From NCBI RefSeq assembly GCF_006159205.1, contig NZ_CP040812.1, forward strand, positions 3,844,001 to 3,908,000: a DNA stretch of 64,000 nt. The letters are read 5' to 3'. Below the pieces are notes generated by a model that saw only the letters and a list, made by a program, of their open reading frames with translations, had not been told where the DNA came from and did not search any database. The translations under genes were made by a program, and so were the position numbers. The stretch is from Antarcticibacterium flavum. GTDB lineage: Bacteria > Bacteroidota > Bacteroidia > Flavobacteriales > Flavobacteriaceae. Positions 1 to 7,786 of the stretch are shown in pieces; within the stretch, counting starts at the first letter, position 1, and each line of letters opens with the position of its first letter.

Positions 1-254
1 ATGCCCTGGTGAAATTGCTGGTAAATAAAGACTGGCAATATGAAGATTTTGGGGTGATGGACCATACCCACCTAAGGTTTTTTACAGGTAAGAGTATCCG
101 GAGAATGTATGAGGAGCTGGGGTATAAGGTAGTTGTACATGAGGGTATTAATAAGAGTAGATCCTTAAAGGCTTATTTATACAACCTGCCATTTCTATTT
201 TCACAGATGGATATTCGTTTTCCCCAATATGCTACGGTAGCAAGAAGAAATTAG
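1..254 (+). CDS. C-terminal end of a class I SAM-dependent methyltransferase (partial)
   Basis: Only the last 84 or so codons are present. The reading frame is open from base 3 to the TAG at 252-254, so the gene begins before the window. The residues DHTHLRFFT followed by a helix and ELGYKV are the usual C-terminal signature of Methyltransf_11/23-type enzymes found in polysaccharide clusters. The catalytic SAM-binding half is missing from view. It lies 11 bp before a glycosyltransferase on the same strand, which suggests modification of a surface glycan. Substrate cannot be read from this fragment. Confidence 0.75.
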   Translation, partial: ALVKLLVNKDWQYEDFGVMDHTHLRFFTGKSIRRMYEELGYKVVVHEGINKSRSLKAYLYNLPFLFSQMDIRFPQYATVARRN

Positions 255-265
255 AACCATTTTAG

Positions 266-1069
266 ATGAAAACAGCCTTACTTATTTCCACATACAACTG
301 GCCGGAAGCTTTAGGCGTGGTTCTAAAAAGTCTCACTATGCAGGTGCGAATGCCAGATGAGGTCCTGGTAGCAGATGATGGCTCGGGGAAGGAAACCCGC
401 AAGATAATTGAGGCTTATAAAGAGAAACTGCTTATTCCCATAAAACATATCTGGCAGGAAGATGAGGGTTTTCGTAAATCGGCCATTCTTAATAAAGCAA
501 TAGCCCAAACAAACGCAGATTATATTATACAAATAGATGGAGATTGTATTATGCACCCTCATTTTATAGATGACCATTTGAATTCTTCTCAGGGCTATAC
601 ATATATCTATGGCTCTCGGGTAAATATTAAGCCCGAGGCAGTGGCATTTGTCATTCGGGAGAAATTCGCAAAGTTCCCAATGTTCTCCGGGGCTATCAAG
701 AACAGGACACGTAACCTAAGAATTCCGGTACTTCAGAAAATATATAAGCCTAATTCCAATTTTTCTAAAAAGACCCGTGGCTGCAATATTTCCTATTGGA
801 GAAAGAGTTTTATTGCAGTGAATGGCTACGACGAGACTATGGAAGGCTGGGGCAGGGAAGATTCAGAATTTGTTTTACGACTACTGAATAACGGAGTGAA
901 GGGAAAACGTTTGAGATATGGGGGGATTGTCTATCATATATTTCACCCGGAGAAATCGAAGGAAAATTTGGAGAGAAACAATCAAATTCAGCAGACTACC
1001 ATTCATGAGAATAAGACCTGGTGTAAGAACGGGGTGGATAAATATTTGAACCAGGAAAGCGGCAGGTAG
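266..1069 (+). CDS. Glycosyltransferase family 2 with C-terminal galactosyltransferase-like segment
   Basis: A 267-aa GT-A fold enzyme, probably cytoplasmic, that adds a sugar to a surface glycan. The N-terminus gives the family start (LLISTYNWPEAL, then VLVADDGS near residues 33-40). The metal and nucleotide-sugar binding DGD is at 91-93. GWGREDSE at 194-201 and the following HxxxH near 224-228 match the C-terminal domain shared by chondroitin-polymerase-like and WaaE-like GT2 enzymes. It is followed after 1 bp by a lipopolysaccharide-kinase-like gene, so the two are probably co-transcribed and act on LPS core or a related glycan. The sugar donor is not predictable from what is visible. Confidence 0.85.
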   Translation: MKTALLISTYNWPEALGVVLKSLTMQVRMPDEVLVADDGSGKETRKIIEAYKEKLLIPIKHIWQEDEGFRKSAILNKAIAQTNADYIIQIDGDCIMHPHFIDDHLNSSQGYTYIYGSRVNIKPEAVAFVIREKFAKFPMFSGAIKNRTRNLRIPVLQKIYKPNSNFSKKTRGCNISYWRKSFIAVNGYDETMEGWGREDSEFVLRLLNNGVKGKRLRYGGIVYHIFHPEKSKENLERNNQIQQTTIHENKTWCKNGVDKYLNQESGR

Positions 1070-1070
1070 T

Positions 1071-1832
1071 ATGAAATATGTTTTATCCCCCACTTATGAA
1101 GCCAGTCGTAAAAAGCTCCTCGAATTCATTGAAAATTTTGAACGGGAAGGAAGACTGTTGAATGATGGCCAGCGAAACAGTATCAAGCTTTTTGATCTTG
1201 AAGCCCAAACTATAAACATAAAATCGTTTAAGGTTCCTAATGCGATAAATAAAATAGCATATAGATTTTTCAGGAAATCCAAGGCACAACGTTCCTTCGA
1301 ATATGCCGGGCACCTGATCTCGAAAAATATTGGTACCCCATTTCCTATCGCTTATGCTGAAGAAACCTCTGCTCTTGGATTCCAGGAAAGTTATTATGTA
1401 AGCGAGCACCTGCCATACGAACTTACCTACAGGGAACTGGTAACTCAACCCGATTTTCCAGATCACGAGGAGATACTTAGAGCTTTTACCAGGTTCACTT
1501 TCCAACTACACGAAAACAGCATCGAATTCCTGGACCATTCCCCGGGCAATACCCTTATTCAAATTGATGGAGGCGAATATAAATTTTACCTGGTGGACCT
1601 TAACCGGATGAATTTTAGGAACCTCAGTTTTGAGGATCGAATGAAAAATTTCGCCAGGCTTACACCAAAAAAAGAAATGGTAGAGGTAATGGCAAATGAA
1701 TACTCGAAATTGATCACTAAACCGGAAGCTGAAGTTTTTAATAAGATGTGGATGGAAACCTTAAGTTTCCAGGAGAAGTTTCACCGTAAACAAAGAATGA
1801 AAAAGAAACTGAAATTCTGGAAGAAGGCTTAA
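1071..1832 (+). CDS. Lipopolysaccharide kinase (Kdo/WaaP) family protein
   Basis: A 253-aa protein of the small eukaryotic-like kinase group that phosphorylates LPS core sugars. A candidate ATP-binding Lys lies in IKSFKVP (51-54), and Glu77 could be the helix-C glutamate. The catalytic loop reads FLDHSPGNTL, with Asp155 and Asn160. VDLNRM at 175-180 takes the place of the DFG motif. The C-terminus is strongly basic (KQRMKKKLKFWKK), which fits contact with anionic lipid or membrane. The start lies 1 bp after the GT2 stop, and the end overlaps by 4 bp with the convergent GT9 gene. The family assignment is firm; phosphorylation of Kdo specifically is inferred. Confidence 0.8.
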   Translation: MKYVLSPTYEASRKKLLEFIENFEREGRLLNDGQRNSIKLFDLEAQTINIKSFKVPNAINKIAYRFFRKSKAQRSFEYAGHLISKNIGTPFPIAYAEETSALGFQESYYVSEHLPYELTYRELVTQPDFPDHEEILRAFTRFTFQLHENSIEFLDHSPGNTLIQIDGGEYKFYLVDLNRMNFRNLSFEDRMKNFARLTPKKEMVEVMANEYSKLITKPEAEVFNKMWMETLSFQEKFHRKQRMKKKLKFWKKA

Positions 1833-2908
1833 TGGGAATTCTTTTTATTGGTTTCAATGGATTGAAGGAATTCCTTTAATTCGGGCCAAATCATTTCTGG
1901 TTTAAAGAGGTCATAGAGTTTTTCGGAGTCTTTCTTTAACTTCTTAGTCGACCCTTTCTCAAACAGTCCCGGCCTGAAATCTTTAAGATGTACAGAAGTA
2001 TTGGTTGCCTTATTTTCAAAAAGGGCCCAATCCTCCTTATTAATAGAGGGAGAAAATATTGCAAAGGCAGGCACTTCCAAAGCTTTTGCCATGTTAATTG
2101 CCCCGCCCTCATTTCCAATGATCGCGTCACAGTGCGAAGTTAAAGACATAAATTCCCGAAGGCTTCTTCCGAAGATCTCCAGGTGGATATGCTCCTTTGT
2201 TTCAGTATTGCAAAGTTCAAACACCTGCTGCGCCTCGGGAAGCTGCTTTGGGATGTAGTTGAAAAGTAAATGCGCACCGGTTTCCTCCACTGTTTCATCA
2301 AGTAAAGTGGCGAGGTATGGCAGCGGATAGGTTTTGGCTTCAGAACTTCCAAGAACAGAAACCATGAGCAGCATTTCCTTCCCTGAAATCCCTGCCTGCT
2401 CCAGCCGATTTTTAGCCGCAGTAGTTTCAGTTGTCGTTAGATAGATTTTTGGTTTTATCTGTGCAGGGCCTTTTTCGATAAGGGGAGTTAGCAGGCGCAA
2501 TCTGTTTTCTATGGCAAGCCCCGCAGGAGTAAGGGGTGTTTCTGCCCGTTTTACAACCCGGAAATAGAAATTTTTCGTGTACCACTTCTCATAAGAAATA
2601 GTTGTATTCGCGCCTGAATAAGCACAGAGAAGTGCAGTGCCAATCTTGGAATACACATCAATAATGATATTATATTTCCGTTTTCTTATCCTTTGAAGGA
2701 AAGCAGGAAATTTATGAGGTTTTAGATCTTCTTTTTCTGAAGGAATGAGCTCATCGATAAAAGGATTGTTTTCTACAACCGGAAAAGTATGTTTATAAAT
2801 AAGATACTCCAAACGGGCTTCGGGAAATTCTTTACGCAGCACCTCAAATAAGATTGAGGACGTAAGCACGTCCCCAATCATTTTTTGTTGAATAATCAGA
2901 ATCTTCAT
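1829..2908 (-). CDS. Glycosyltransferase family 9 (heptosyltransferase-like)
   Basis: A 359-aa GT-B enzyme of the ADP-heptose:LPS heptosyltransferase family. The N-terminus ILIIQQKMIGDVLTSS is the family's first Rossmann element, with the GD acceptor-side motif. The C-terminal donor domain has VSVLGSSEAKTYP and the IIGNEGGAINMAKALEVP stretch typical of GT9. It is convergent with, and overlaps by 4 bp, the Kdo-kinase-like gene, so it is transcribed separately although it belongs to the same LPS core theme. Whether heptose or another sugar is the donor is open, since many Bacteroidota lack canonical heptose cores. Confidence 0.87.
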   Translation of the reverse strand: MKILIIQQKMIGDVLTSSILFEVLRKEFPEARLEYLIYKHTFPVVENNPFIDELIPSEKEDLKPHKFPAFLQRIRKRKYNIIIDVYSKIGTALLCAYSGANTTISYEKWYTKNFYFRVVKRAETPLTPAGLAIENRLRLLTPLIEKGPAQIKPKIYLTTTETTAAKNRLEQAGISGKEMLLMVSVLGSSEAKTYPLPYLATLLDETVEETGAHLLFNYIPKQLPEAQQVFELCNTETKEHIHLEIFGRSLREFMSLTSHCDAIIGNEGGAINMAKALEVPAFAIFSPSINKEDWALFENKATNTSVHLKDFRPGLFEKGSTKKLKKDSEKLYDLFKPEMIWPELKEFLQSIETNKKNSH

Positions 2909-2990
2909 AAGTCCTTTTTGTATTTTCCTTACACGAATGATTTTATTCGATTGTAAAATTTATCGAACTTATTTATTACAATTTAGTGCT

Positions 2991-3003
2991 CCCCCTTCGG
3001 GGG
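2991..3003. repeat. GC-rich palindrome downstream of dapD
   Basis: CCCCCTTCGGGGG forms a perfect 5-bp GC stem with a 3-nt loop, just after the dapD stop on the minus strand. There is no run of T behind it in either direction, so it is not a classical intrinsic terminator. It could still stall transcription or protect the 3' end of the dapD mRNA. Confidence 0.4.
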
Positions 3004-3012
3004 CCAGGGGGC

Positions 3013-3828
3013 TTATACCGCCACATTATACTCCCTCAACGCATCATTAAGAGAAGTCTTCTTGTTAGTACTTTCCTTCCTGGTACCAATGATCAATGCA
3101 CAAGGCACCTGGTATTCCCCTGCCGGGAACTTTTTGGTATAGCTCCCCGGGATGACTACTGATCTTGAAGGTACATAACCTTTTATCTCCTTTGGTTCAT
3201 CGCCGGTGACATCTATGATCTTGGTAGAACCTGTGAGAACTACATTAGCTCCAAGGACAGCTTCTTTTTCCACACGTATCCCTTCCACGACGATACAACG
3301 GGAGCCCACGAAAACATTATCTTCTATAACTACAGGTGCTGCCTGTAATGGCTCCAGTACTCCGCCAATTCCAACCCCGCCGCTTAAGTGCACATTCTTT
3401 CCAATTTGGGCACAGCTGCCAACGGTTGCCCAGGTATCTACCATGGTGCCTTCATCTACATAGGCCCCTATATTTACATAACTTGGCATAAGTATTACAC
3501 CAGAGGAGATGTAAGCCCCGTATCTTGCTACAGCATTTGGTACCACGCGAATGCCTTTTTCGGCATAACCGGTTTTCAGGAACATTTTATCATGATATTC
3601 AAAGATCCCGGCCTCCAGGGTCTTCATCTTTTGAATTGGGAAATAAAGAACGACCGCCTTCTTTACCCATTCGTTCACCTGCCAGCCATCTTTTGTTGGC
3701 TCTGCAACTCTTAGCTTTCCTTCATCTAAAAGCAGGATCACCTGTCTTATTGCGTCTATGGTTGTGGATTCGCTCAGGAGGCTGCGGTCTTCCCAGGCTT
3801 GTTCTATTTTTGTTTTTAAGTTTTCCAT
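3013..3828 (-). CDS. dapD: 2,3,4,5-tetrahydropyridine-2,6-dicarboxylate N-succinyltransferase
   Basis: DapD succinylates tetrahydrodipicolinate in the lysine/diaminopimelate pathway; dapB of the same pathway is at 46.7 kb. The protein has an N-terminal helical domain (MENLKTKIEQAWEDR), then a left-handed beta-helix of hexapeptide repeats (GAYVDEGTMVDTWATVGS, IGKNVHLSGGVGIGGVLEP), and the terminal VPSRSVVIPG region. The usual length of about 271 aa is met when translation starts at the ATG ending at 3828. An ATG six codons upstream (3846) is in frame, but it would sit inside the candidate -7 element, so the shorter start is preferred. The gene appears monocistronic. Confidence 0.95.
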   Translation of the reverse strand: MENLKTKIEQAWEDRSLLSESTTIDAIRQVILLLDEGKLRVAEPTKDGWQVNEWVKKAVVLYFPIQKMKTLEAGIFEYHDKMFLKTGYAEKGIRVVPNAVARYGAYISSGVILMPSYVNIGAYVDEGTMVDTWATVGSCAQIGKNVHLSGGVGIGGVLEPLQAAPVVIEDNVFVGSRCIVVEGIRVEKEAVLGANVVLTGSTKIIDVTGDEPKEIKGYVPSRSVVIPGSYTKKFPAGEYQVPCALIIGTRKESTNKKTSLNDALREYNVAV

Positions 3829-3843
3829 TAATGATATTTTATG

Positions 3844-3851
3844 CAAATATA
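3844..3851 (-). promoter_or_regulatory. Candidate -7 element for dapD
   Basis: Read on the minus strand this is TATATTTG, a perfect match to the Bacteroidota TAnnTTTG -7 consensus. It is 16-23 bp upstream of the preferred dapD ATG. No clear TTTG -33 box is visible. Its position rules against the longer upstream start of dapD. Confidence 0.45.
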
Positions 3852-3861
3852 ATTATTTGCA

Positions 3862-4570
3862 TTAGTAATTAGGTCCGGCCAATACGGGTGTTACTCTGTA
3901 GTATGAATAAAATTGCAGGATAGCATAAATAAAATAGGCTACTCCCATCATTTCCATAAGTTCCTCAATGGTGTAAAGACTGAATATTAGCGGGCTGTGG
4001 ATTATAGCATTTTTGGGCAGTTCATGATTGGCTATAATGTAGCCTGTAATATTCTCAAGCCCTATGGCACCAGCAACAAATATTGATCCTGCCGTTATAA
4101 AACGGAACAAGGTAGGCCGGGGAAGTGAAAGGAGAGGTTTGAAAAATATAATGAACAGGAGCACCAGGGCACTTCCATAATATATTATCCAACTATATAA
4201 AAATATTCCAAAATTCTCACTGAGAAAGGAAAAGTCTCCATTTATCTTTTCGTGTATTCTAAAGATCTCATCAAACCCCAGGAAGATGAAGATCCCCACT
4301 CATCGTCCACCAGAATCTTCTTCTTTTTTCAATCTCCAATTCGGCAGTTGCGACCTTAAAAAGATAAAAAGCAGCTATAAAGTGGATGATCCCGGAAAAA
4401 ATGGATGGCAGGTTCTTTTCTGTATTAAAATTTGTCTTTCTAAAGAAGAAGTCTCTGGGGGTGAGATCATTCAGAAAAAAATTGAGATAGCTGGCGATAT
4501 TCAATATCAACAGGATTAAGATAAAGCCGGTTAAAGCAGAGAATACCTTTGTAGGATTGGTGAAATTCAC
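3862..4570 (-). pseudogene. Membrane protein gene split by a +1 frameshift
   Basis: Two overlapping reading frames together encode one polytopic membrane protein of about 235 aa. The first part (from 4570) has a hydrophobic helix (SALTGFILILLILNIASYL) and a second helix, then reads RRRFWWTMSG and leaves frame at a run of four C (4294-4297 on the plus strand). The second part continues as IFIFLGFDEIFRIHEKI with four more hydrophobic segments. Removing one base of the run restores a single protein across the junction. I do not recognise the family; the FDEIFRIHE and TIEELMEM stretches are charged patches beside membrane helices. The cause is either a real inactivating mutation or a homopolymer sequencing error. 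Confidence 0.75.
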
Positions 4571-4683
4571 TTTTTCTTTAAAATTTTAGCCGGCGAAGAT
4601 AGAACATTTTCCTAAACTCTTTTTTTACCCTTCTGCAAAGAAAGGGTACCGACTATTATATTTTAATATTGCACATGAAACCT

Positions 4684-4691
4684 TACCTTTG
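4684..4691 (+). promoter_or_regulatory. Candidate -7 element for ruvX-def
   Basis: TACCTTTG matches TAnnTTTG exactly and lies 15 bp upstream of the ruvX ATG. No good -33 box at the usual 19-21 bp distance is visible. Confidence 0.4.
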
Positions 4692-4705
4692 CCCAAATTG
4701 CAGGA

Positions 4706-5113
4706 ATGGCAAGAATAGTGGCTTTGGATTTTGGGTTAAAACGCACCGGGATCGCGGTGACAGATGAGATGCAGATCATTGCCTCGGGGCTTGCTACGGT
4801 TCCTACGCTGGATCTTCTGGAATTCCTTGAAAAATACTTCAGCGAGGAGAATGTTGAGCTTGTCCTGGTAGGAGAACCTAAGCAAATGGATAATACCGCC
4901 TCTCAAAGCGAGGTGAGCATAGGAGAGTTCTTAAAAAAATTCGCTGAAAAATTTCCGCAGATGCCGGTGAAAAGGGTGGATGAAAGGTTCACCTCTAAAA
5001 TGGCGGTAAGGACTATGATAGATAGCGGACTCAGTAAAAAGAAAAGAAAGGATAAAGCCTTGCTGGATGAAATAAGTGCCACGATAATCCTGCAAACATA
5101 TTTATACAAATAG
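4706..5113 (+). CDS. ruvX: YqgF/RuvX family putative pre-16S rRNA nuclease / Holliday junction resolvase-like
   Basis: A 135-aa RNase H-fold nuclease of the YqgF family, involved in processing the 16S rRNA 5' end in Escherichia coli. Visible motifs are the first acidic strand ALDFGLKRTGIAVTD (Asp8), VGEPKQMDN near 55-63, VDERFTS near 91-97, and KALLDEISA with Asp121. Together these supply the acidic metal-binding site. Length is normal. It lies 46 bp before the peptide deformylase start on the same strand, so a two-gene operon with a translation/ribosome theme is likely. Confidence 0.92.
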   Translation: MARIVALDFGLKRTGIAVTDEMQIIASGLATVPTLDLLEFLEKYFSEENVELVLVGEPKQMDNTASQSEVSIGEFLKKFAEKFPQMPVKRVDERFTSKMAVRTMIDSGLSKKKRKDKALLDEISATIILQTYLYK

Positions 5114-5159
5114 ATTGAAATTTCCGCTTTTTGATGCGGAAGAATATAATTTAAGAAGA

Positions 5160-5750
5160 ATGATTTTACCAATTGTAGCATACGGAGATCCTGTTCTAAG
5201 AAAGAAATGTAAGGAGATCACTCCAGAATATCCTAAACTTAAGGAGCTTATTGAAAATATGTGGGAGACCATGTACCAGGCTTACGGGGTAGGACTGGCC
5301 GCTCCACAGGTGGGGGTGCCTATTAGACTTTTTATAATTGATCCTACTGCCTTTGCAGATGATGACTCCCTGGAAGAGGAGGAGAAAAAAGTGCTTTCCA
5401 ATCTTAAAAAAGTTTTCATTAACCCTACTATCGTAAGTGAAGAAGGGGAGGAGTGGGCTTTTAATGAAGGTTGCCTTAGCATACCCGATGTGAGGGAGGA
5501 TGTTTTTAGAAAATCTACCATTACCATAGAATACCAGGATGAGGATTTTAATTCCCACAGGGAAACCTATGACGGTATAGCCGCAAGGGTAATTCAGCAC
5601 GAATATGATCATATTGAGGGAATTTTATTTACAGATAAGCTCTCAAGTCTTAAAAAAAGATTGATAAAAGGAAAGCTTGCAAATATTTCCAAAGGAAAGA
5701 TCGAAGCAGAATACAGGATGAGGTTCCCGTTAATGAAAAAAGGCCGGTGA
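5160..5750 (+). CDS. def: Peptide deformylase
   Basis: Removes the formyl group from nascent N-terminal methionine. With the start at 5160 (MILPIVAYGDPVLRKK) the protein has 196 aa and all three family motifs: GVGLAAPQ at 43-50, EGCLS at 103-107 with the metal ligand Cys105, and HEYDH at 147-151 with both His ligands and the catalytic Glu. An upstream in-frame start would add 15 residues that do not resemble the family. It follows ruvX directly and is followed by the DUF5606 gene. Confidence 0.96.
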   Translation: MILPIVAYGDPVLRKKCKEITPEYPKLKELIENMWETMYQAYGVGLAAPQVGVPIRLFIIDPTAFADDDSLEEEEKKVLSNLKKVFINPTIVSEEGEEWAFNEGCLSIPDVREDVFRKSTITIEYQDEDFNSHRETYDGIAARVIQHEYDHIEGILFTDKLSSLKKRLIKGKLANISKGKIEAEYRMRFPLMKKGR

Positions 5751-5807
5751 TTCCTTTGATATTACTGGAAGAGATATGATATTTGCCAGCCAAAATTATA
5801 AGACGCT

Positions 5808-6227
5808 ATGGGTTTAGAAAAAGTTTTATCAATATCCGGAAAACCGGGATTATATGAGTTAACCGCTCAAACCAGAGGAGGGTTTGTCGCAAAATCGATT
5901 ACTGAAGGAAAAAAGATCTCTGTAAGTGTGCGTCATAATGTGAGCCTGTTAAGCGAGATCGCAGTGTATACTTATACTGAAGAGGTGCCTCTTGGGGAAG
6001 TTTTTCAAAAGATCTATGAGAAAGAAGATGGAGGGGAAGCAATAGACCATAAATCCTCTAAAAAAGAACTGGAATCCTATTTTGCTGAAGTACTGCCGGA
6101 GTATGATGTTGACAGGGTTTACCAGAGTGATATTAAAAAGATCATCCAGTGGTACAACCTTTTAGTAAGCAATGGATTTACAGATTTCTCGAAAGAAGAA
6201 GAAAAAGGTAAAGATGAGGAAGAATAG
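5808..6227 (+). CDS. DUF5606 domain-containing protein
   Basis: A 139-aa soluble protein that opens MGLEKVLSISGKPGLYEL, the signature of a conserved Bacteroidota family of unknown function. The N-terminal half looks like a small beta-barrel (ISGKPGLYELTAQTRGGFVAKSI). The C-terminal half is helical (VYQSDIKKIIQWYNLL) and ends in a Lys/Glu tail. The deformylase-DUF5606-mazG order is common in this group as I recall it, and the gene is followed by a strong terminator, so it closes the ruvX-def unit. No catalytic motif is visible. Confidence 0.85.
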   Translation: MGLEKVLSISGKPGLYELTAQTRGGFVAKSITEGKKISVSVRHNVSLLSEIAVYTYTEEVPLGEVFQKIYEKEDGGEAIDHKSSKKELESYFAEVLPEYDVDRVYQSDIKKIIQWYNLLVSNGFTDFSKEEEKGKDEEE

Positions 6228-6247
6228 AACCTTATAAATAATATAGG

Positions 6248-6283
6248 AAAAGCAGTTTTATTCATTTAAAACTGCTTTTTTGT
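6248..6283 (+). terminator. Intrinsic terminator after DUF5606
   Basis: A perfect 13-bp stem (AAAAGCAGTTTTA at 6248-6260 with TAAAACTGCTTTT at 6267-6279) and a 6-nt loop are followed by further T. It ends the ruvX-def-DUF5606 unit and isolates mazG. Confidence 0.85.
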
Positions 6284-6339
6284 TTTTAGTTTAGTGCAGA
6301 AGAAATATCTTACTATTTCAAGTTTTAAACAGAAGAAAG

Positions 6340-7113
6340 ATGAATAGCAGAAAAGACCAGTTACTTGCTTTCGACAGGTTGCTTACTATTATGGACGAGC
6401 TAAGGGATCAATGTCCCTGGGATAGGAAACAAACCATGGAAAGTCTGAGGCACCTTACCATAGAAGAGGTCTATGAACTGGGAGATGCCATTTTGGACAA
6501 GGACAGGGAGGAGATAAAAAAGGAATTGGGAGATATCCTGCTGCACATTGTTTTTTATTCAAAGATTGGAAGCGAGACCAATCATTTTGACATTGGGGAC
6601 GTTGCCAATAGTATTTGTGATAAACTTATAGAAAGGCATCCGCATATCTATGGAGACGTGGAAGTAGCCAATGAGGAGGAAGTAAAAAAGAACTGGGAAA
6701 ATTTAAAGCTAAAGGAAGGAAAGAAAAGTGTTCTTGAAGGAGTGCCGGCTTCACTTCCTGCCCTTGTAAAAGCCAGCAGGATACAGGATAAGGTTGCTGG
6801 GGTAGGCTTCGACTGGGAAGAACCAGAACAGGTCTTTGAGAAACTTAAGGAGGAACTCGATGAGCTCCAACACGAATTGCAGGTACAGGACCAGGATAAA
6901 ATAGAATCTGAATTTGGGGATGTACTATTTTCCCTCATCAACTATGCCCGCTTTCTTAACGTTAATGCCGAAGATGCTCTTGAGCGTACCAATAAAAAAT
7001 TCATTAAGCGTTTTAAATACCTGGAAGAAAAGGCCAGGGAGAAGAACAAACCATTAAGCGAGATGTCCCTGGCAGAAATGGATGTCTTCTGGGAAGAGGC
7101 CAAGAAGCTTTAA
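6340..7113 (+). CDS. mazG: Nucleoside triphosphate pyrophosphohydrolase MazG
   Basis: A 257-aa all-alpha NTP pyrophosphatase that hydrolyses non-canonical and excess NTPs to NMP and PPi. Two MazG modules are visible. The first has CPWDRKQTMESLRHL and EEVYELGDAI, followed by KKELGDILLHIVFYS. The second has EELDELQHELQ and ESEFGDVLFSLINYARFL, with its EExxE and ExxD metal-binding residues. Length and order are as in E. coli MazG. It is convergent with the methyltransferase at 7134; no terminator is seen in the 20-bp gap. Confidence 0.94.
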   Translation: MNSRKDQLLAFDRLLTIMDELRDQCPWDRKQTMESLRHLTIEEVYELGDAILDKDREEIKKELGDILLHIVFYSKIGSETNHFDIGDVANSICDKLIERHPHIYGDVEVANEEEVKKNWENLKLKEGKKSVLEGVPASLPALVKASRIQDKVAGVGFDWEEPEQVFEKLKEELDELQHELQVQDQDKIESEFGDVLFSLINYARFLNVNAEDALERTNKKFIKRFKYLEEKAREKNKPLSEMSLAEMDVFWEEAKKL

Positions 7114-7133
7114 TTTAAATACGGGACTTCCCA

Positions 7134-7760
7134 CTACTTTTCGAAAACAATAAGCTGAGGTTCTATCTTGAGTGCACTGAATTCAAAATTATTCTTTATC
7201 CATTTCAAACTTTCGGGTGAATACAGGAATACATGAGTGGGGTCATTTTTATAATACCAGGAACCAAAATCCCTTTCAACGGGGAAAATAGAGGTTTTGC
7301 AATATAGCTTTCCGCCCGGTTTAAGTAAAAACGATAAAAGCTTAAATTCTTCATGAGGCCTAAAAAAATGCTCCATCACTTCGCAGCAAATAATGAAATC
7401 ATATTTGTGCTCAAGATTTTCGGGATGGTTTTCAAAAAAAGGATCAAAAAGTTTAACAGAGTAACCTTTCTTCTGTAGTTGTACCGCAGCTACCGGCCCG
7501 GTTCCACAACCATAATCAAGCCCGGTGGCCGTAAAGGGGAAAGCAGCAGAGACAGCTTCAGTAATAGGACTTACAAATTTTTGGTATCTGGGATCATCAA
7601 CATCATTGTTATGGTCCATATACCTGTTCTTTTCTGCAACCGGATCAATGTAGAATTCAGGAAGTAACAATATTCCCCTGCACAAATCACAGCGAACAAA
7701 AATGCGATGTTCCTCCCTGTAAAATTCCTTAGTTGGACTGTCGCAAAGAGAACATCGCAT
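7134..7760 (-). CDS. Class I SAM-dependent methyltransferase with N-terminal four-cysteine motif
   Basis: A 208-aa protein. The first 30 residues carry two CxxC pairs (Cys3/Cys6 and Cys24/Cys27), likely a zinc knuckle. A Methyltransf_23-like Rossmann domain follows with GLDYGCGTGP at 80-89, the acidic VKLFDPFF strand, FIICCEVMEHF and LKPGGKLYCKTS. Related proteins methylate sugars, but also other small molecules, so the substrate is not clear. It follows the DUF349 gene by 26 bp on the same strand and may be co-transcribed with it. Confidence 0.82.
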   Translation of the reverse strand: MRCSLCDSPTKEFYREEHRIFVRCDLCRGILLLPEFYIDPVAEKNRYMDHNNDVDDPRYQKFVSPITEAVSAAFPFTATGLDYGCGTGPVAAVQLQKKGYSVKLFDPFFENHPENLEHKYDFIICCEVMEHFFRPHEEFKLLSFLLKPGGKLYCKTSIFPVERDFGSWYYKNDPTHVFLYSPESLKWIKNNFEFSALKIEPQLIVFEK

Positions 7761-7786
7761 TTTTAAAGAAGATAGCTGTAATTTTT

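Noticed and set aside
4600..4640. CCTAAACTCT near 4.6 kb, as in the 215-bp element
   Set aside because: Only about 10 bp agree and no neighbouring block of the element is present; chance match.
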